A stretch of DNA of 64,000 nucleotides from Posidoniimonas polymericola (GTDB lineage Bacteria; Planctomycetota; Planctomycetia; Pirellulales; Lacipirellulaceae): assembly GCF_007859935.1 (NCBI RefSeq), contig NZ_SJPO01000014.1, forward strand, positions 87,199 to 151,198, given 5' to 3'. Positions 25,121 through 32,777 of the stretch are shown here, piece by piece. Both the position numbers and the translations under genes were made by a program. The first letter of the stretch is position 1. Every line of letters begins with the position of its first letter. The notes under the pieces were generated by a model, which saw only the letters and a list, made by a program, of their open reading frames with translations, was not told where the DNA came from and did not search any database.

Positions 25121-25571
25121 GAGATTCCCTGAACACGGCGTAAGAAAGGTTAGCCTTGCGATTCGACCGCTCAGCGGCGGCCGCCCTGGGGCGGAACCGG
25201 GATCGGCAGAATTCCAGCCTTGGAAAGTCGTCGCGGCGCCTGACCGCCACTGCCCCGCTAGCCGCCAACCCGGGACCGTTGGCGACGGCACTTCTGCGTC
25301 GAAAAGCAATTCCTACCTGTCGAATGCCGCTTGCCCTAGCGGATTGGAAAGAAAAGAGGCGGACATGCAAACATTCGCCTGGAAAAGTACTATAACACAT
25401 CTTCGAGCGGGCCAATTGCCTTTCTCGAGCCAGAAAGTGTGGGCTCCAGCGGCCAGGTCGATTTCACGCAAACCTTGCGTCTGGCCCGGCGACGTGATGG
25501 CGACCAGCCCCGACATCACGCTCGGGGTCTCCAGGGTAGCGATTGACTTAATGGCGATCATGGAGCGGCCG
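25121..25571. promoter_or_regulatory. Divergent regulatory region between the XylR gene and the GH97 remnant
   Basis: About 450 bases without a supportable gene. A minus-strand open frame of 90 codons (25313-25585) has no recognisable domain, and no ORF or fold is supported. The region should hold the promoter of the regulator and, originally, of the sugar genes to its right. I see no palindrome long enough to name as the operator. Confidence 0.4.
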
Positions 25572-26000
25572 ATGAGCCAGGGCACGAGGCGCCATCAGCT
25601 GGCGATGTACGTCGTGTACGAGAGCCCATTGCAGATGCTGACGGACAGCCCAACGCAGTACCGCCGCGAGCCGGAGTGTCTGGAGTTCCTCCGCGCCGTC
25701 CCCACCGTGTGCGACGACACGCGGGTGCTGCACGCCAAGCTGGGCGACTACGTGGCAGTCGTCCGCCGCAGCGGCGACGCGTGGTTCGTCGGGGCGATGA
25801 CCGACTGATCGCCGCGGGACCTCTCGTTCCTCGGCCCGGGCGGGTACACTCTGGAGTCTTGGGCCGACAGTGTGAACGCCGACCAAAACGCTACCGACTA
25901 CCAACGCCAGACACGCGCCGTCGCCGCGACCGACAGCCTGGACGTCCACCTCGCACCCGGCGGCGGCTGGGCCGGCTGGATCCGCCCGGCGCGCAACGAC
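25572..26000 (+). pseudogene. Remnant of a GH97 (alpha-glucosidase-like) gene, C-terminal end
   Basis: The translation from 25572 begins GTRRHQLAMYVVYESPLQML and contains PECLEFLRAVPTVCDDTRVL and GDAWFVGAMTD, the hallmark end of the GH97 catalytic domain. A TGA at 25806-25808 stands where family members have the tryptophan of TDW. Past it, the same frame continues SPRDLSFLGPGGYTLESWAD, VNADQNATDY and LAPGGGWAGW, the GH97 C-terminal beta domain. About 500 N-terminal residues are missing upstream. So a deletion plus one nonsense change left only the tail. The recognition is from memory of the family; a homology search would settle it. Confidence 0.85.
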
Positions 26001-26012
26001 GAGGGGACCCAT

Positions 26013-26810
26013 TTGAGCAGCAACCCGTTCGACCTAACTGGGAAGACCGCGATCGTCACCGGCGCGAGCCGCGGGCTCGGCCAAGAGTTCGGCCGCGCGC
26101 TCGCGCAGGCGGGCGCCGACCTGGTGATTACCAGCCGCAAGCGAGCGGACCTGGCTGATTTTCAGCAGGAGATCGAAGGCCTCGGGCGCAAGGTCACCGC
26201 GTTAGAGCTCGACGTCCGCGACCACGCCAGCATCCAGCAGATGGCCGCCGAGGCCGAACAAGCCTGCGGCGCGATCGACATCCTCGTCAACAACGCCGGC
26301 TGCAACGTCCGCAAGCCGGCCCTGGACGTCAGCTGGGACGACTGGAACCTGGTGCTCGACACCAACCTGCGGGGGACGTTCTTTGTCGCCCAGGCGGTCG
26401 GCAGGGGCATGGTTGAGCGCCGCTACGGCCGCGTGATCAACATCGGCTCAGTCACCTCGGTCGCCGGCTACGCCGGGTTGGGACCCTACTGTGCTAGCCG
26501 CGGCGGCGTGAAGCAACTCACCATGAGCCTAGCGGACGACTGGGGACCCCACGGTGTGACGGTCAACTGCCTGGCGCCCGGCTGGTTCCGCACCGAGCAG
26601 AACAAGGTGCTGTACGAGAACCAGGAGTGGCTCGAGTACCTGGTAGACCGCATCCCGCTCCGCCGCCCCGGCCAGCCGGGCGACCTCCGCGGCGCCGTGG
26701 TGTTCCTGGCGTCGGACGCGAGCGCGTACGTCACCGGCCAGACGCTGCTGGTCGACGGCGGCATCTCGACTGGGGCGACTCGCGCAACCGTGCCGGAAAA
26801 GAATGCTTAG
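26013..26810 (+). CDS. SDR family oxidoreductase with arginine in place of catalytic lysine
   Basis: 265 residues from the TTG at 26013, chosen because GAGGGG sits six bases before it and the fold starts at once (FDLTGKTAIVTGASRGLG). The longer open frame from GTG 25872 would include decayed GH97 tail. Classical SDR features: TGASRGLG (16-23), NNAG (93-96), Asn119, Ser146 and Tyr159. The YxxxK motif reads YCASR, so residue 163 is Arg encoded by CGC. The end VVFLASDASAYVTGQTLLVDGG is standard. It should be an NAD(P)-dependent sugar alcohol or sugar acid dehydrogenase, in keeping with the XylR regulator and the lactonase, which overlaps its stop. Confidence 0.88.
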   Translation: MSSNPFDLTGKTAIVTGASRGLGQEFGRALAQAGADLVITSRKRADLADFQQEIEGLGRKVTALELDVRDHASIQQMAAEAEQACGAIDILVNNAGCNVRKPALDVSWDDWNLVLDTNLRGTFFVAQAVGRGMVERRYGRVINIGSVTSVAGYAGLGPYCASRGGVKQLTMSLADDWGPHGVTVNCLAPGWFRTEQNKVLYENQEWLEYLVDRIPLRRPGQPGDLRGAVVFLASDASAYVTGQTLLVDGGISTGATRATVPEKNA

Positions 26811-28047
26811 CACGCAAAACCGCCCAGCACCGCATGTTTCGACAACGCACCCACCGAACCCGATGGCACCCATGCTCTGTACGCCCTCAATCTTGCTGCG
26901 GCAGTCCCTTGTTGCGACGATCGGACTGCTAAGCGTGTGCTTGCAGACTCCCTCCGCGCGGTCCGGCGAGCAGGTGGAGCTCACCGCTTACGTCGGCACC
27001 TACACCGGCCAGACAACCAGAGGCATCTACCGTCTGGACGTGGCGATTGACGGCGACCAGGTCGAGGGCGCCGCCGACTTAGTGGCAGAAACCGAGAACC
27101 CGTCCTATTTGACGCTGACGGCGGACCGCCAGCGTGTCTACGCGGTTGGCGAGATCACCGACTACCAGGGGAAACAGGCCGGCAAGCTGATTGCCTACCG
27201 GCGCGAGGACGACGGCCGCCTCGCCAAGCTCAACGAAGTCGCCGTGTGCGGGGGCGCGCCGTGCTATGTCTCGCTCGACCGGGACGAACGTTTTGCGTTG
27301 GTCGCGAACTACGCCGACGGGACTGTCTGTTCGCTGCCAATCCTCGCGTCGGGGGAGTTGGGAGCAGTCGCCTCTAGTCGGCAGCACGCTGGCAGCAGCG
27401 TCATCAAGAACCGGCAGCAGGGCCCGCACGCCCACTGCGTCGTCGCGGACCCGACCAACAGGTTCGTGCTGGCGACCGACCTTGGGGCCGACAAGATCTT
27501 CGTCTACCGGTTCGACGCCAAAACCGGCGAGCTCACTCCGCACGATCCGCCGGCGCTCGCGATGCCGCCCGGCTCGGGGCCGCGGCACCTAACCTTCCAC
27601 CCCAACGGCAGGCTGGCGGTGGTCATTAACGAGCTGAACGGAACGCTCACCTCGATGAGCTGGGACGCCGACTCGGGCCGACTCGCGATTGTCGACTCCG
27701 AGAGCACCCTGCCACCGAATGTAAAGCAAAAGTCGTGCGCCGATGTCCACGTGCACCCCAACGGGCGTTTCGTTTACGGTTCGAACCGCGGCCACGACAG
27801 CATCGCCGTGTTCGCGATCGACGCGTCGACCGGCGAGCTCGATCCGGTCGACCACGTGCCCGCGCGGGTGAAGACTCCCCGCAACATCGCGCTCACGCCG
27901 TCGGGCGACTACCTGTTCGCCGGCGGGCAGTATTCGGGCGACATCAGCGTGTTTGCGGTTGACCCCGAGTCGGGTGGATTGGAGCCGGTCGGCGAGCTGT
28001 TTGCGGCGCCGACGCCGGTTTGCATCCGGTTCGCGGGGCGAGAATAA
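26803..28047 (+). CDS. Exported lactonase family (YbhE-type, 6-phosphogluconolactonase fold)
   Basis: 414 residues if the ATG at 26803 is used, which overlaps the SDR stop by 8 bases; the ATG at 26863 fits better, since a signal peptide follows (QSLVATIGLLSVCLQTPSARS). The body is a seven-bladed beta-propeller of the lactonase family: AYVGTYTGQTTRGIYRLDV at the start, NPSYLTLTADRQRVYAVGE, PCYVSLDRDERFALVANY, HPNGRFVYGSNRGHDS and FAVDPESGGLEPV near the end. The family hydrolyses sugar lactones. With the SDR upstream it suggests oxidation of a sugar followed by ring opening, but signal peptide and cytoplasmic SDR make a shared pathway uncertain. Confidence 0.88.
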   Translation: MLSTQNRPAPHVSTTHPPNPMAPMLCTPSILLRQSLVATIGLLSVCLQTPSARSGEQVELTAYVGTYTGQTTRGIYRLDVAIDGDQVEGAADLVAETENPSYLTLTADRQRVYAVGEITDYQGKQAGKLIAYRREDDGRLAKLNEVAVCGGAPCYVSLDRDERFALVANYADGTVCSLPILASGELGAVASSRQHAGSSVIKNRQQGPHAHCVVADPTNRFVLATDLGADKIFVYRFDAKTGELTPHDPPALAMPPGSGPRHLTFHPNGRLAVVINELNGTLTSMSWDADSGRLAIVDSESTLPPNVKQKSCADVHVHPNGRFVYGSNRGHDSIAVFAIDASTGELDPVDHVPARVKTPRNIALTPSGDYLFAGGQYSGDISVFAVDPESGGLEPVGELFAAPTPVCIRFAGRE

Positions 28048-28192
28048 CTGAGTTATTCACTCGCCTGGTCACCTGCCGGCCAACCTGACCGAGATAGTGC
28101 CGCTCGCTGAACGATCCCCCATCACGGGTGGTCGAGCCAGAGCCACGCCCCATAATAGGGCATCCTCGAAGCCAACCCTGCAGGCCAATGTG

Positions 28193-29149
28193 ATGTACTT
28201 CTTGCCGCTCGCGCAGCAGACCCCATCTGAATCTCCCGGCGATGCGGCCGAGCTCGATACGCTCGAGATCCACGACCTGAACGACGCCACCCAGACGATC
28301 ATCGCCAGCTTGTCGTCGATGCTTAACGACTTTTTGGCGCGTCTGCCGCTGATCGCCGCAGCGTTCTTGGTGATCGGCCTTACGTGGTTGGCGGCGGCCA
28401 TCGCGGACCGGGTTACTCGCCGCACGCTGGCCCGGGTGCGGCTGCGCAGGAGCCTGAAGGACCTGGTCCGGCAGATTGTGTACGCGGCGGTGTGGGTCGT
28501 TGGCCTGCTGGTGGCCGCGGTGATTGTGTTCCCCGGAATGACGCCGTCGCGGGTGCTCACCGTGTTCGGCCTGAGCTCGATCGCGATTGGTTTCGCGTTC
28601 AAGGACATTGTCGAAAACTTCTTCGCCGGCGTGCTCATCCTCTGGCGGTTCCCGTTCGAGACCGGCGACTTTATCGAGTGCGACGGGATCGAAGGGGCGG
28701 TCGAGGAGACCACCATCCGCATGACCACGCTGCGGCAGGTCGACGGCCAGCTGATCGTGCTGCCCAACGCCCGGCTGTTCAAGTCGCCGGTGCGGGTCAT
28801 GACCAGCCGCCGGGTGCGTCGCGCCCAGTTGATCTGCGGGGTCGACTACGGGACCGACCTGGCCGCCGCGCAGCAAGCACTTACTGAGGCGTTGACGCAG
28901 TGCGAGTTGGTTTCGAAGGACCCGCCGCCAGAGGTGTTCGCCCGCGAGTTTGGCGGGTCGAGCATCGACTTCGAGATCTGCTGGTGGAGCGGCTCGACGC
29001 CCAAGGAGCAGCGGGCAGCGCGTGACCAGGTGGTGCAGGCGATCAAGTCGCAGCTCGACAACGCGCGGATCGAGATCCCGTTCCCGCACCGCACGCTGAC
29101 TTTCAAGGAGCCGCTGCGGCATGCTCCGTCCGAGGCCGACCAGGCATAG
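28193..29149 (+). CDS. Small-conductance mechanosensitive channel (MscS family)
   Basis: 318 residues from the ATG at 28193; the longer GTG-start frame adds non-coding-like sequence. A long N-terminal segment precedes a first membrane helix (ARLPLIAAAFLVIGLTWLAAAIA) and a second (IVYAAVWVVGLLVAAVIVF). The MscS pore helix follows, with its small-residue register (SSIAIGFAFKDIVENFFAGVLIL). Next is the beta domain FETGDFIECDGIEGAVEETTIRMTTLRQVDGQLIVLPNA, a family signature, and a C-terminal alpha/beta domain. It should release solutes on hypo-osmotic shock. It follows the lactonase by about 145 bases. Confidence 0.92.
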   Translation: MYFLPLAQQTPSESPGDAAELDTLEIHDLNDATQTIIASLSSMLNDFLARLPLIAAAFLVIGLTWLAAAIADRVTRRTLARVRLRRSLKDLVRQIVYAAVWVVGLLVAAVIVFPGMTPSRVLTVFGLSSIAIGFAFKDIVENFFAGVLILWRFPFETGDFIECDGIEGAVEETTIRMTTLRQVDGQLIVLPNARLFKSPVRVMTSRRVRRAQLICGVDYGTDLAAAQQALTEALTQCELVSKDPPPEVFAREFGGSSIDFEICWWSGSTPKEQRAARDQVVQAIKSQLDNARIEIPFPHRTLTFKEPLRHAPSEADQA

Positions 29150-29173
29150 CGGTCCTGACGGCAGGCACCCGCG

Positions 29174-30844
29174 CTACCCCGCGGCGTCGTTGCTTGGGGT
29201 CACCTCGACCGCGGCCAGCTCGTCGTCGCGGATGCCGTAGTGGCTGAGCTGCACGGAGTACTCGCTGGCGAACCAGCGCTCCAGATCCGCCAACGGCGCC
29301 GCGTCGAACTCCGGCGCGACGCAGAGGGTCTTGCCGTCGGGCGCGGCGCACGGCTCGTAGTCGTCGATGATGACCTCGCCCCCCTTGATCACGTACCGCG
29401 GCAGGGCGAACATCTCCGCGGCGTTGTCGCTCGGCGTGTAGAGCGTGATGTCGGCGTCGGCGCCGACGTCGAGGCGGCCCTTGTTCGTCAGGCCGAGGAT
29501 CCGCGCCGGGCTCGCCCGGGTGATAATCGCAATCTCCTGCAGCGTGTACTCGCGGTCGATCCCGGCCAGGCCGCAGCGGTCCCGCAGTTCGGGCGGGCAC
29601 CCCGCCAAGACGGCGTTACGGTGGTCGCGATCCATCAGCAGTCGGATCAGTTCGGGGTAGGCGAGGAACGAGCCGCCGTTGGGGCTGTCGGTGCTGAGCG
29701 CCAGCCGCCACGGGTCGTCGATTAGCAGGTGCCACTCGAGGCCGACCGCCCACTGCAGGGCGTTGAACAGGTTCTTGTGCTTGTACTCCATCGGCAGCAC
29801 GCCGCAGCCGGCCTCGACTTCGGTGTCGTGGCAGTACCAGCGGTCGCCGGTGGTCTTGTAGAGGTAGTGCCCGAGCGGCCCGTCGCCGGTCATGCTGGTC
29901 GTGGCGCCGAACAGCACCTGGCCAACGTCGACGGTTAGGTTGCCGTGGCTGTTAACATAGTCGACCAGCGGCTCGACGCGGCTGCAGAGTGTCCCCTCGT
30001 CCTCGCCGCCGCCGCCGTAGCTGTGGAACTGGATGTGGGTCAGGTGGGCGCGGCAGCCCTCCAGCGCCTGCATGCTAGCCAGCGTCGTCCGCCAGTTGCC
30101 CGGCATCCCCAGCTGGTTGCAGTGCAGGTGCACCGGGTGGGGCAGGCCGAGCTCGCCCGCCGCCTGGGCGACGCCGCGGATGATCTGCCGCGGCGTAACG
30201 CCGTAGTGCGGCAGCTTGTCTTCGAGCCCCTGCAGGGCGCCCTGCCCTGTTTGCTTCCAGACTTCGACCCCGCCGGGGTTGACCAGCTTGGGCGCGTACC
30301 CCTTGGTCGTCCCCAGTAGCCACGCCAGGTACGACCGGAGCCGCGCCGGGTCGCCCTGCTTGAGGCAGTCCATCACGTAGTGGTTGTTCCCGAGCAGGAC
30401 GTAAAAGCCCTTGTCGATGCACGGCGTGTCGGCCAGCTCCAGGTGCGCGTGCCGCGCGGCGATCGGCGGCACGGCCGCGTCGAACGCCGTGGTGTACCCC
30501 AGCCCGGCGTACTTGTAGCCGGTGGTGAAGGTGCTCGGAACGCTCCCGAGCGTACCGCTCCGGAAACCCTCTCGCCGGGCTAGCCGCTGGTCGGTTGCCC
30601 GTTTGTCGTCGCAGCGCAGCCGCCGGGCGGCGTTGACTTTGGGGCCGGCGATGTGACAGTGCATGTCCACCCCGCCCGGCATCGCCACCAGCCCCCGCGC
30701 GTCGATCACTCGGTCGGGCCTGACCGCCGGCTCTGACGGCGGTTGGATCACGCGGCCATTGTCGACCCACAGGTCGACAACCCGCCCGTCGATTCCGTTG
30801 ACGGGGTCGTGCAGCGTGGCGCCGGAGATCTTAAGCATCGTCAT
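29174..30844 (-). CDS. fhcA: Formylmethanofuran dehydrogenase subunit A (FhcA/FmdA, amidohydrolase)
   Basis: 556 residues. It is an amidohydrolase-fold protein: PGGVDMHCHIAGPKVN supplies the HxH metal ligands, and a distal STDSPNGG supplies the catalytic Asp. The C-terminal LGLTNKGRLDVGADADITLY is the usual closing beta-strand. In methylotrophs and planctomycetes FhcA belongs to the Fhc formyltransferase/hydrolase complex that releases formate from formyl-methanofuran-like cofactor. This is part of tetrahydromethanopterin-linked C1 oxidation. FhcB is encoded 600 bases upstream on the same strand, but an opposite-strand gene lies between. I see no fhcC or fhcD in the window. Confidence 0.93.
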   Translation of the reverse strand: MTMLKISGATLHDPVNGIDGRVVDLWVDNGRVIQPPSEPAVRPDRVIDARGLVAMPGGVDMHCHIAGPKVNAARRLRCDDKRATDQRLARREGFRSGTLGSVPSTFTTGYKYAGLGYTTAFDAAVPPIAARHAHLELADTPCIDKGFYVLLGNNHYVMDCLKQGDPARLRSYLAWLLGTTKGYAPKLVNPGGVEVWKQTGQGALQGLEDKLPHYGVTPRQIIRGVAQAAGELGLPHPVHLHCNQLGMPGNWRTTLASMQALEGCRAHLTHIQFHSYGGGGEDEGTLCSRVEPLVDYVNSHGNLTVDVGQVLFGATTSMTGDGPLGHYLYKTTGDRWYCHDTEVEAGCGVLPMEYKHKNLFNALQWAVGLEWHLLIDDPWRLALSTDSPNGGSFLAYPELIRLLMDRDHRNAVLAGCPPELRDRCGLAGIDREYTLQEIAIITRASPARILGLTNKGRLDVGADADITLYTPSDNAAEMFALPRYVIKGGEVIIDDYEPCAAPDGKTLCVAPEFDAAPLADLERWFASEYSVQLSHYGIRDDELAAVEVTPSNDAAG

Positions 30845-30941
30845 GGAGGCAAACGTTTGTCGGCGGGCATTTTGATCGCTAGCCGGTAGTAACCCGAGCC
30901 GCTATCTTAGCCGGTTGTGCCCCTTGTCGCAGGAGTCCCTT

Positions 30942-31448
30942 ATGAGTCGCACTCGCATCGACGCCGCAGTCGCCCGGATGAAATCGACCCGCGCGGTCCT
31001 GAAGTCGTTCCTCGCCGACCTGCAGCCGGACGAGTGGTTCTGGATGCCGCACGAAGGCGTGACCAACGTCGTGTGGCAGGTGGGGCACATCGCGGCCGCG
31101 CAGTACGGGCTGTGCATGGTGCGGGCGCGGGGCGAACAGGTCACCGACCAACTGCTGATGCCGCAGGAACTGCGTGAGCGCTACGGCCGCGCGTCGACGC
31201 CCAGCGCCACCCCCGCCGAGAACGTCGACCCGCACGAGGTGGTCCGTGTGCTCGACGCAATCGGCGAGCACGCCTACAGCGAGCTCGCCCTGCTCGACGA
31301 CGATTTCCTCGACACACCGCTCGATGACCCGCACCCGATGTTCAAGACGGGGCTCGAGTCGGTCGAGTTCGCGGCTTCGCACGAGCTGATGCATATCGGT
31401 CAGGTGGTGCTGCTGCGGCGGCTCATGGGGCACCAGCCACGCCGCTGA
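30942..31448 (+). CDS. DinB-like protein on the opposite strand between fhcA and fhcB
   Basis: 168 residues from the ATG at 30942, preceded by CAGGAG, seven bases upstream. It has the DinB four-helix look: MKSTRAVLKSFLADLQPDEWFWMP, then VWQVGHIAAAQYG with the helix-2 histidine and ASHELMHIGQVVLLRRLMG with the distal histidines. Function within the family is generally unknown. It is on the plus strand in between two minus-strand fhc genes, and its last 26 bases overlap the 3' end of fhcB. A second DinB gene occurs at 5662, also overlapping a convergent neighbour, though only by four bases. Confidence 0.85.
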   Translation: MSRTRIDAAVARMKSTRAVLKSFLADLQPDEWFWMPHEGVTNVVWQVGHIAAAQYGLCMVRARGEQVTDQLLMPQELRERYGRASTPSATPAENVDPHEVVRVLDAIGEHAYSELALLDDDFLDTPLDDPHPMFKTGLESVEFAASHELMHIGQVVLLRRLMGHQPRR

Positions 31449-32745
31449 CCGCCGCCCGGTTGAGCTTCGCACTGATCCGCTGCTGAAGTTCCTGCAGCAC
31501 AGCGTGGTGCGACAGCGCGGTCTGGTTGTCGACGCGGTGCAGCTGGTTCTCGAGCGGCAGCGCGACGCCGTCGCCGCGGAATACCGAGCCGCCCGGTGTC
31601 GAGCCCAGCGGGGCGACGCCAATCTGCACCGCGGCCGCGACGCTGGCCTTGGCTTCGTTGGTGAGCACGACCATGGGTGTCAGGTCGAGTTGCTCGCGGG
31701 CCTCCTGCGGTAACTGCTTCAGGCCCTCGTCGGCAACCACTAGCACGGCGTCGACCTCGCCACCAGAAAGCAGCACATCTGTGTTGAACTCGCCCGGACC
31801 GTACTCGGGCCGGCCCGACGAGAACGAGACCGCCATCGGGAAACCGGTCTGCCAGGTCAGCACGCTGCTTGCGCCGGCGGCGTTGCCCGCGGCCGGAAGC
31901 GACGCGGTCACCACCCGAGTCTGGTCTTGCACTTGCTGGGCGAGCTGCGTGAGCTCGATCAACTCCGCGGGTCCGCCTGCGGTAAGGGCCTCATCGTAGA
32001 ACACCGCGGCGTGCTTGGCCCCGCGTATCCAACCCGCAAGCTCTGCCAACTCGTTAGCGGGGAAGCCCGCCTCGGCTGGCCTCAGTTGCTTCTCGGTCAG
32101 CGCGGCCCGCAGCCTCGCGAGCGCCTCGATACCCTGAGCCGCCGTCAATGGGATCGTGTGGTCGGCGTGTTTGGTGGTCTCGCTCTGTGGGCAGCCGACA
32201 CACACCACGCGGCGGTCGGCCCTGCCCCGCGGCAGCCAGCAGCTCTTGGGTTCGACGCTGTATCGCTGGAGGTGTCGCGGGTGCGTCGCGGCGGGGTCGC
32301 AACGCCAGAAGATTACCAGGTCGGCCCGCTGGGCGATCTCGCCCCACGACGCCTCGACCGCTCCGATCGACTGCTGCGTTTCGATTGCCGCCCGCTCGCC
32401 TGGAGTGCAGGTTCCATCGATGCAGCCGCCAAGCAGCTCGGCGATCGCTACCGCTACCCGCTGCGCGTTTACCTCGGCGCCGCTCAGGCCGCATACAAGC
32501 GGCGCCCGGGCCGCCGACAGCAGCTCGGCAGCGCGGTCGAGCGCCGCGTCGAGCGTAACCGGCTGCCCGTCGATCAGGCACGGGGCGGGCCGCCACGACG
32601 CGACCTCGGCCAACCACTTTTCCCCCAAGGAACACGCCGGCCGCACCACCGGCGGCCGCCCTGCCGACAGGTCCACCCGCAGGTCGTCGCACAGGCAGCC
32701 GCAGCCGCAGCAGACCAGGTCGCGGATCGTTGTGGGGTTTGCCAT
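31423..32745 (-). CDS. fhcB: Formylmethanofuran dehydrogenase subunit B-like protein (FhcB)
   Basis: 440 residues. The N-terminus has the FhcB/FmdB cysteine motif VCCGCGCLCDDL (about residues 11-22) with CSLGEKWL. Later HPRHLQRYSVEP and FSSGRPEYGPGEFNTDVLL are as in the bacterial FhcB group. I do not see the Cys-His-Gly-Pro phrase that supplies the metal-binding cysteine in methanogen FwdB, consistent with bacterial FhcB being redox-inactive. It should assemble with FhcA, C and D. Its own 3' end overlaps the opposing DinB gene, so it is not adjacent to fhcA. The start at 32745 follows directly on the ATG with no clear alternative. Confidence 0.88.
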   Translation of the reverse strand: MANPTTIRDLVCCGCGCLCDDLRVDLSAGRPPVVRPACSLGEKWLAEVASWRPAPCLIDGQPVTLDAALDRAAELLSAARAPLVCGLSGAEVNAQRVAVAIAELLGGCIDGTCTPGERAAIETQQSIGAVEASWGEIAQRADLVIFWRCDPAATHPRHLQRYSVEPKSCWLPRGRADRRVVCVGCPQSETTKHADHTIPLTAAQGIEALARLRAALTEKQLRPAEAGFPANELAELAGWIRGAKHAAVFYDEALTAGGPAELIELTQLAQQVQDQTRVVTASLPAAGNAAGASSVLTWQTGFPMAVSFSSGRPEYGPGEFNTDVLLSGGEVDAVLVVADEGLKQLPQEAREQLDLTPMVVLTNEAKASVAAAVQIGVAPLGSTPGGSVFRGDGVALPLENQLHRVDNQTALSHHAVLQELQQRISAKLNRAAVSGVAGAP

Positions 32746-32777
32746 CCTGGCCTCGTTGATCGCTGCGGTCGAGTCGG

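Noticed and set aside
25313..25585. 90-codon minus-strand ORF upstream of the XylR gene
   Set aside because: No recognisable family, no ribosome site and overlap with the GH97 remnant's region; composition alone does not support it.
25872..26012. GTG start for the SDR gene at 25872
   Set aside because: The added 47 residues match the GH97 C-terminal domain, and a better-placed TTG with GAGGGG exists at 26013.
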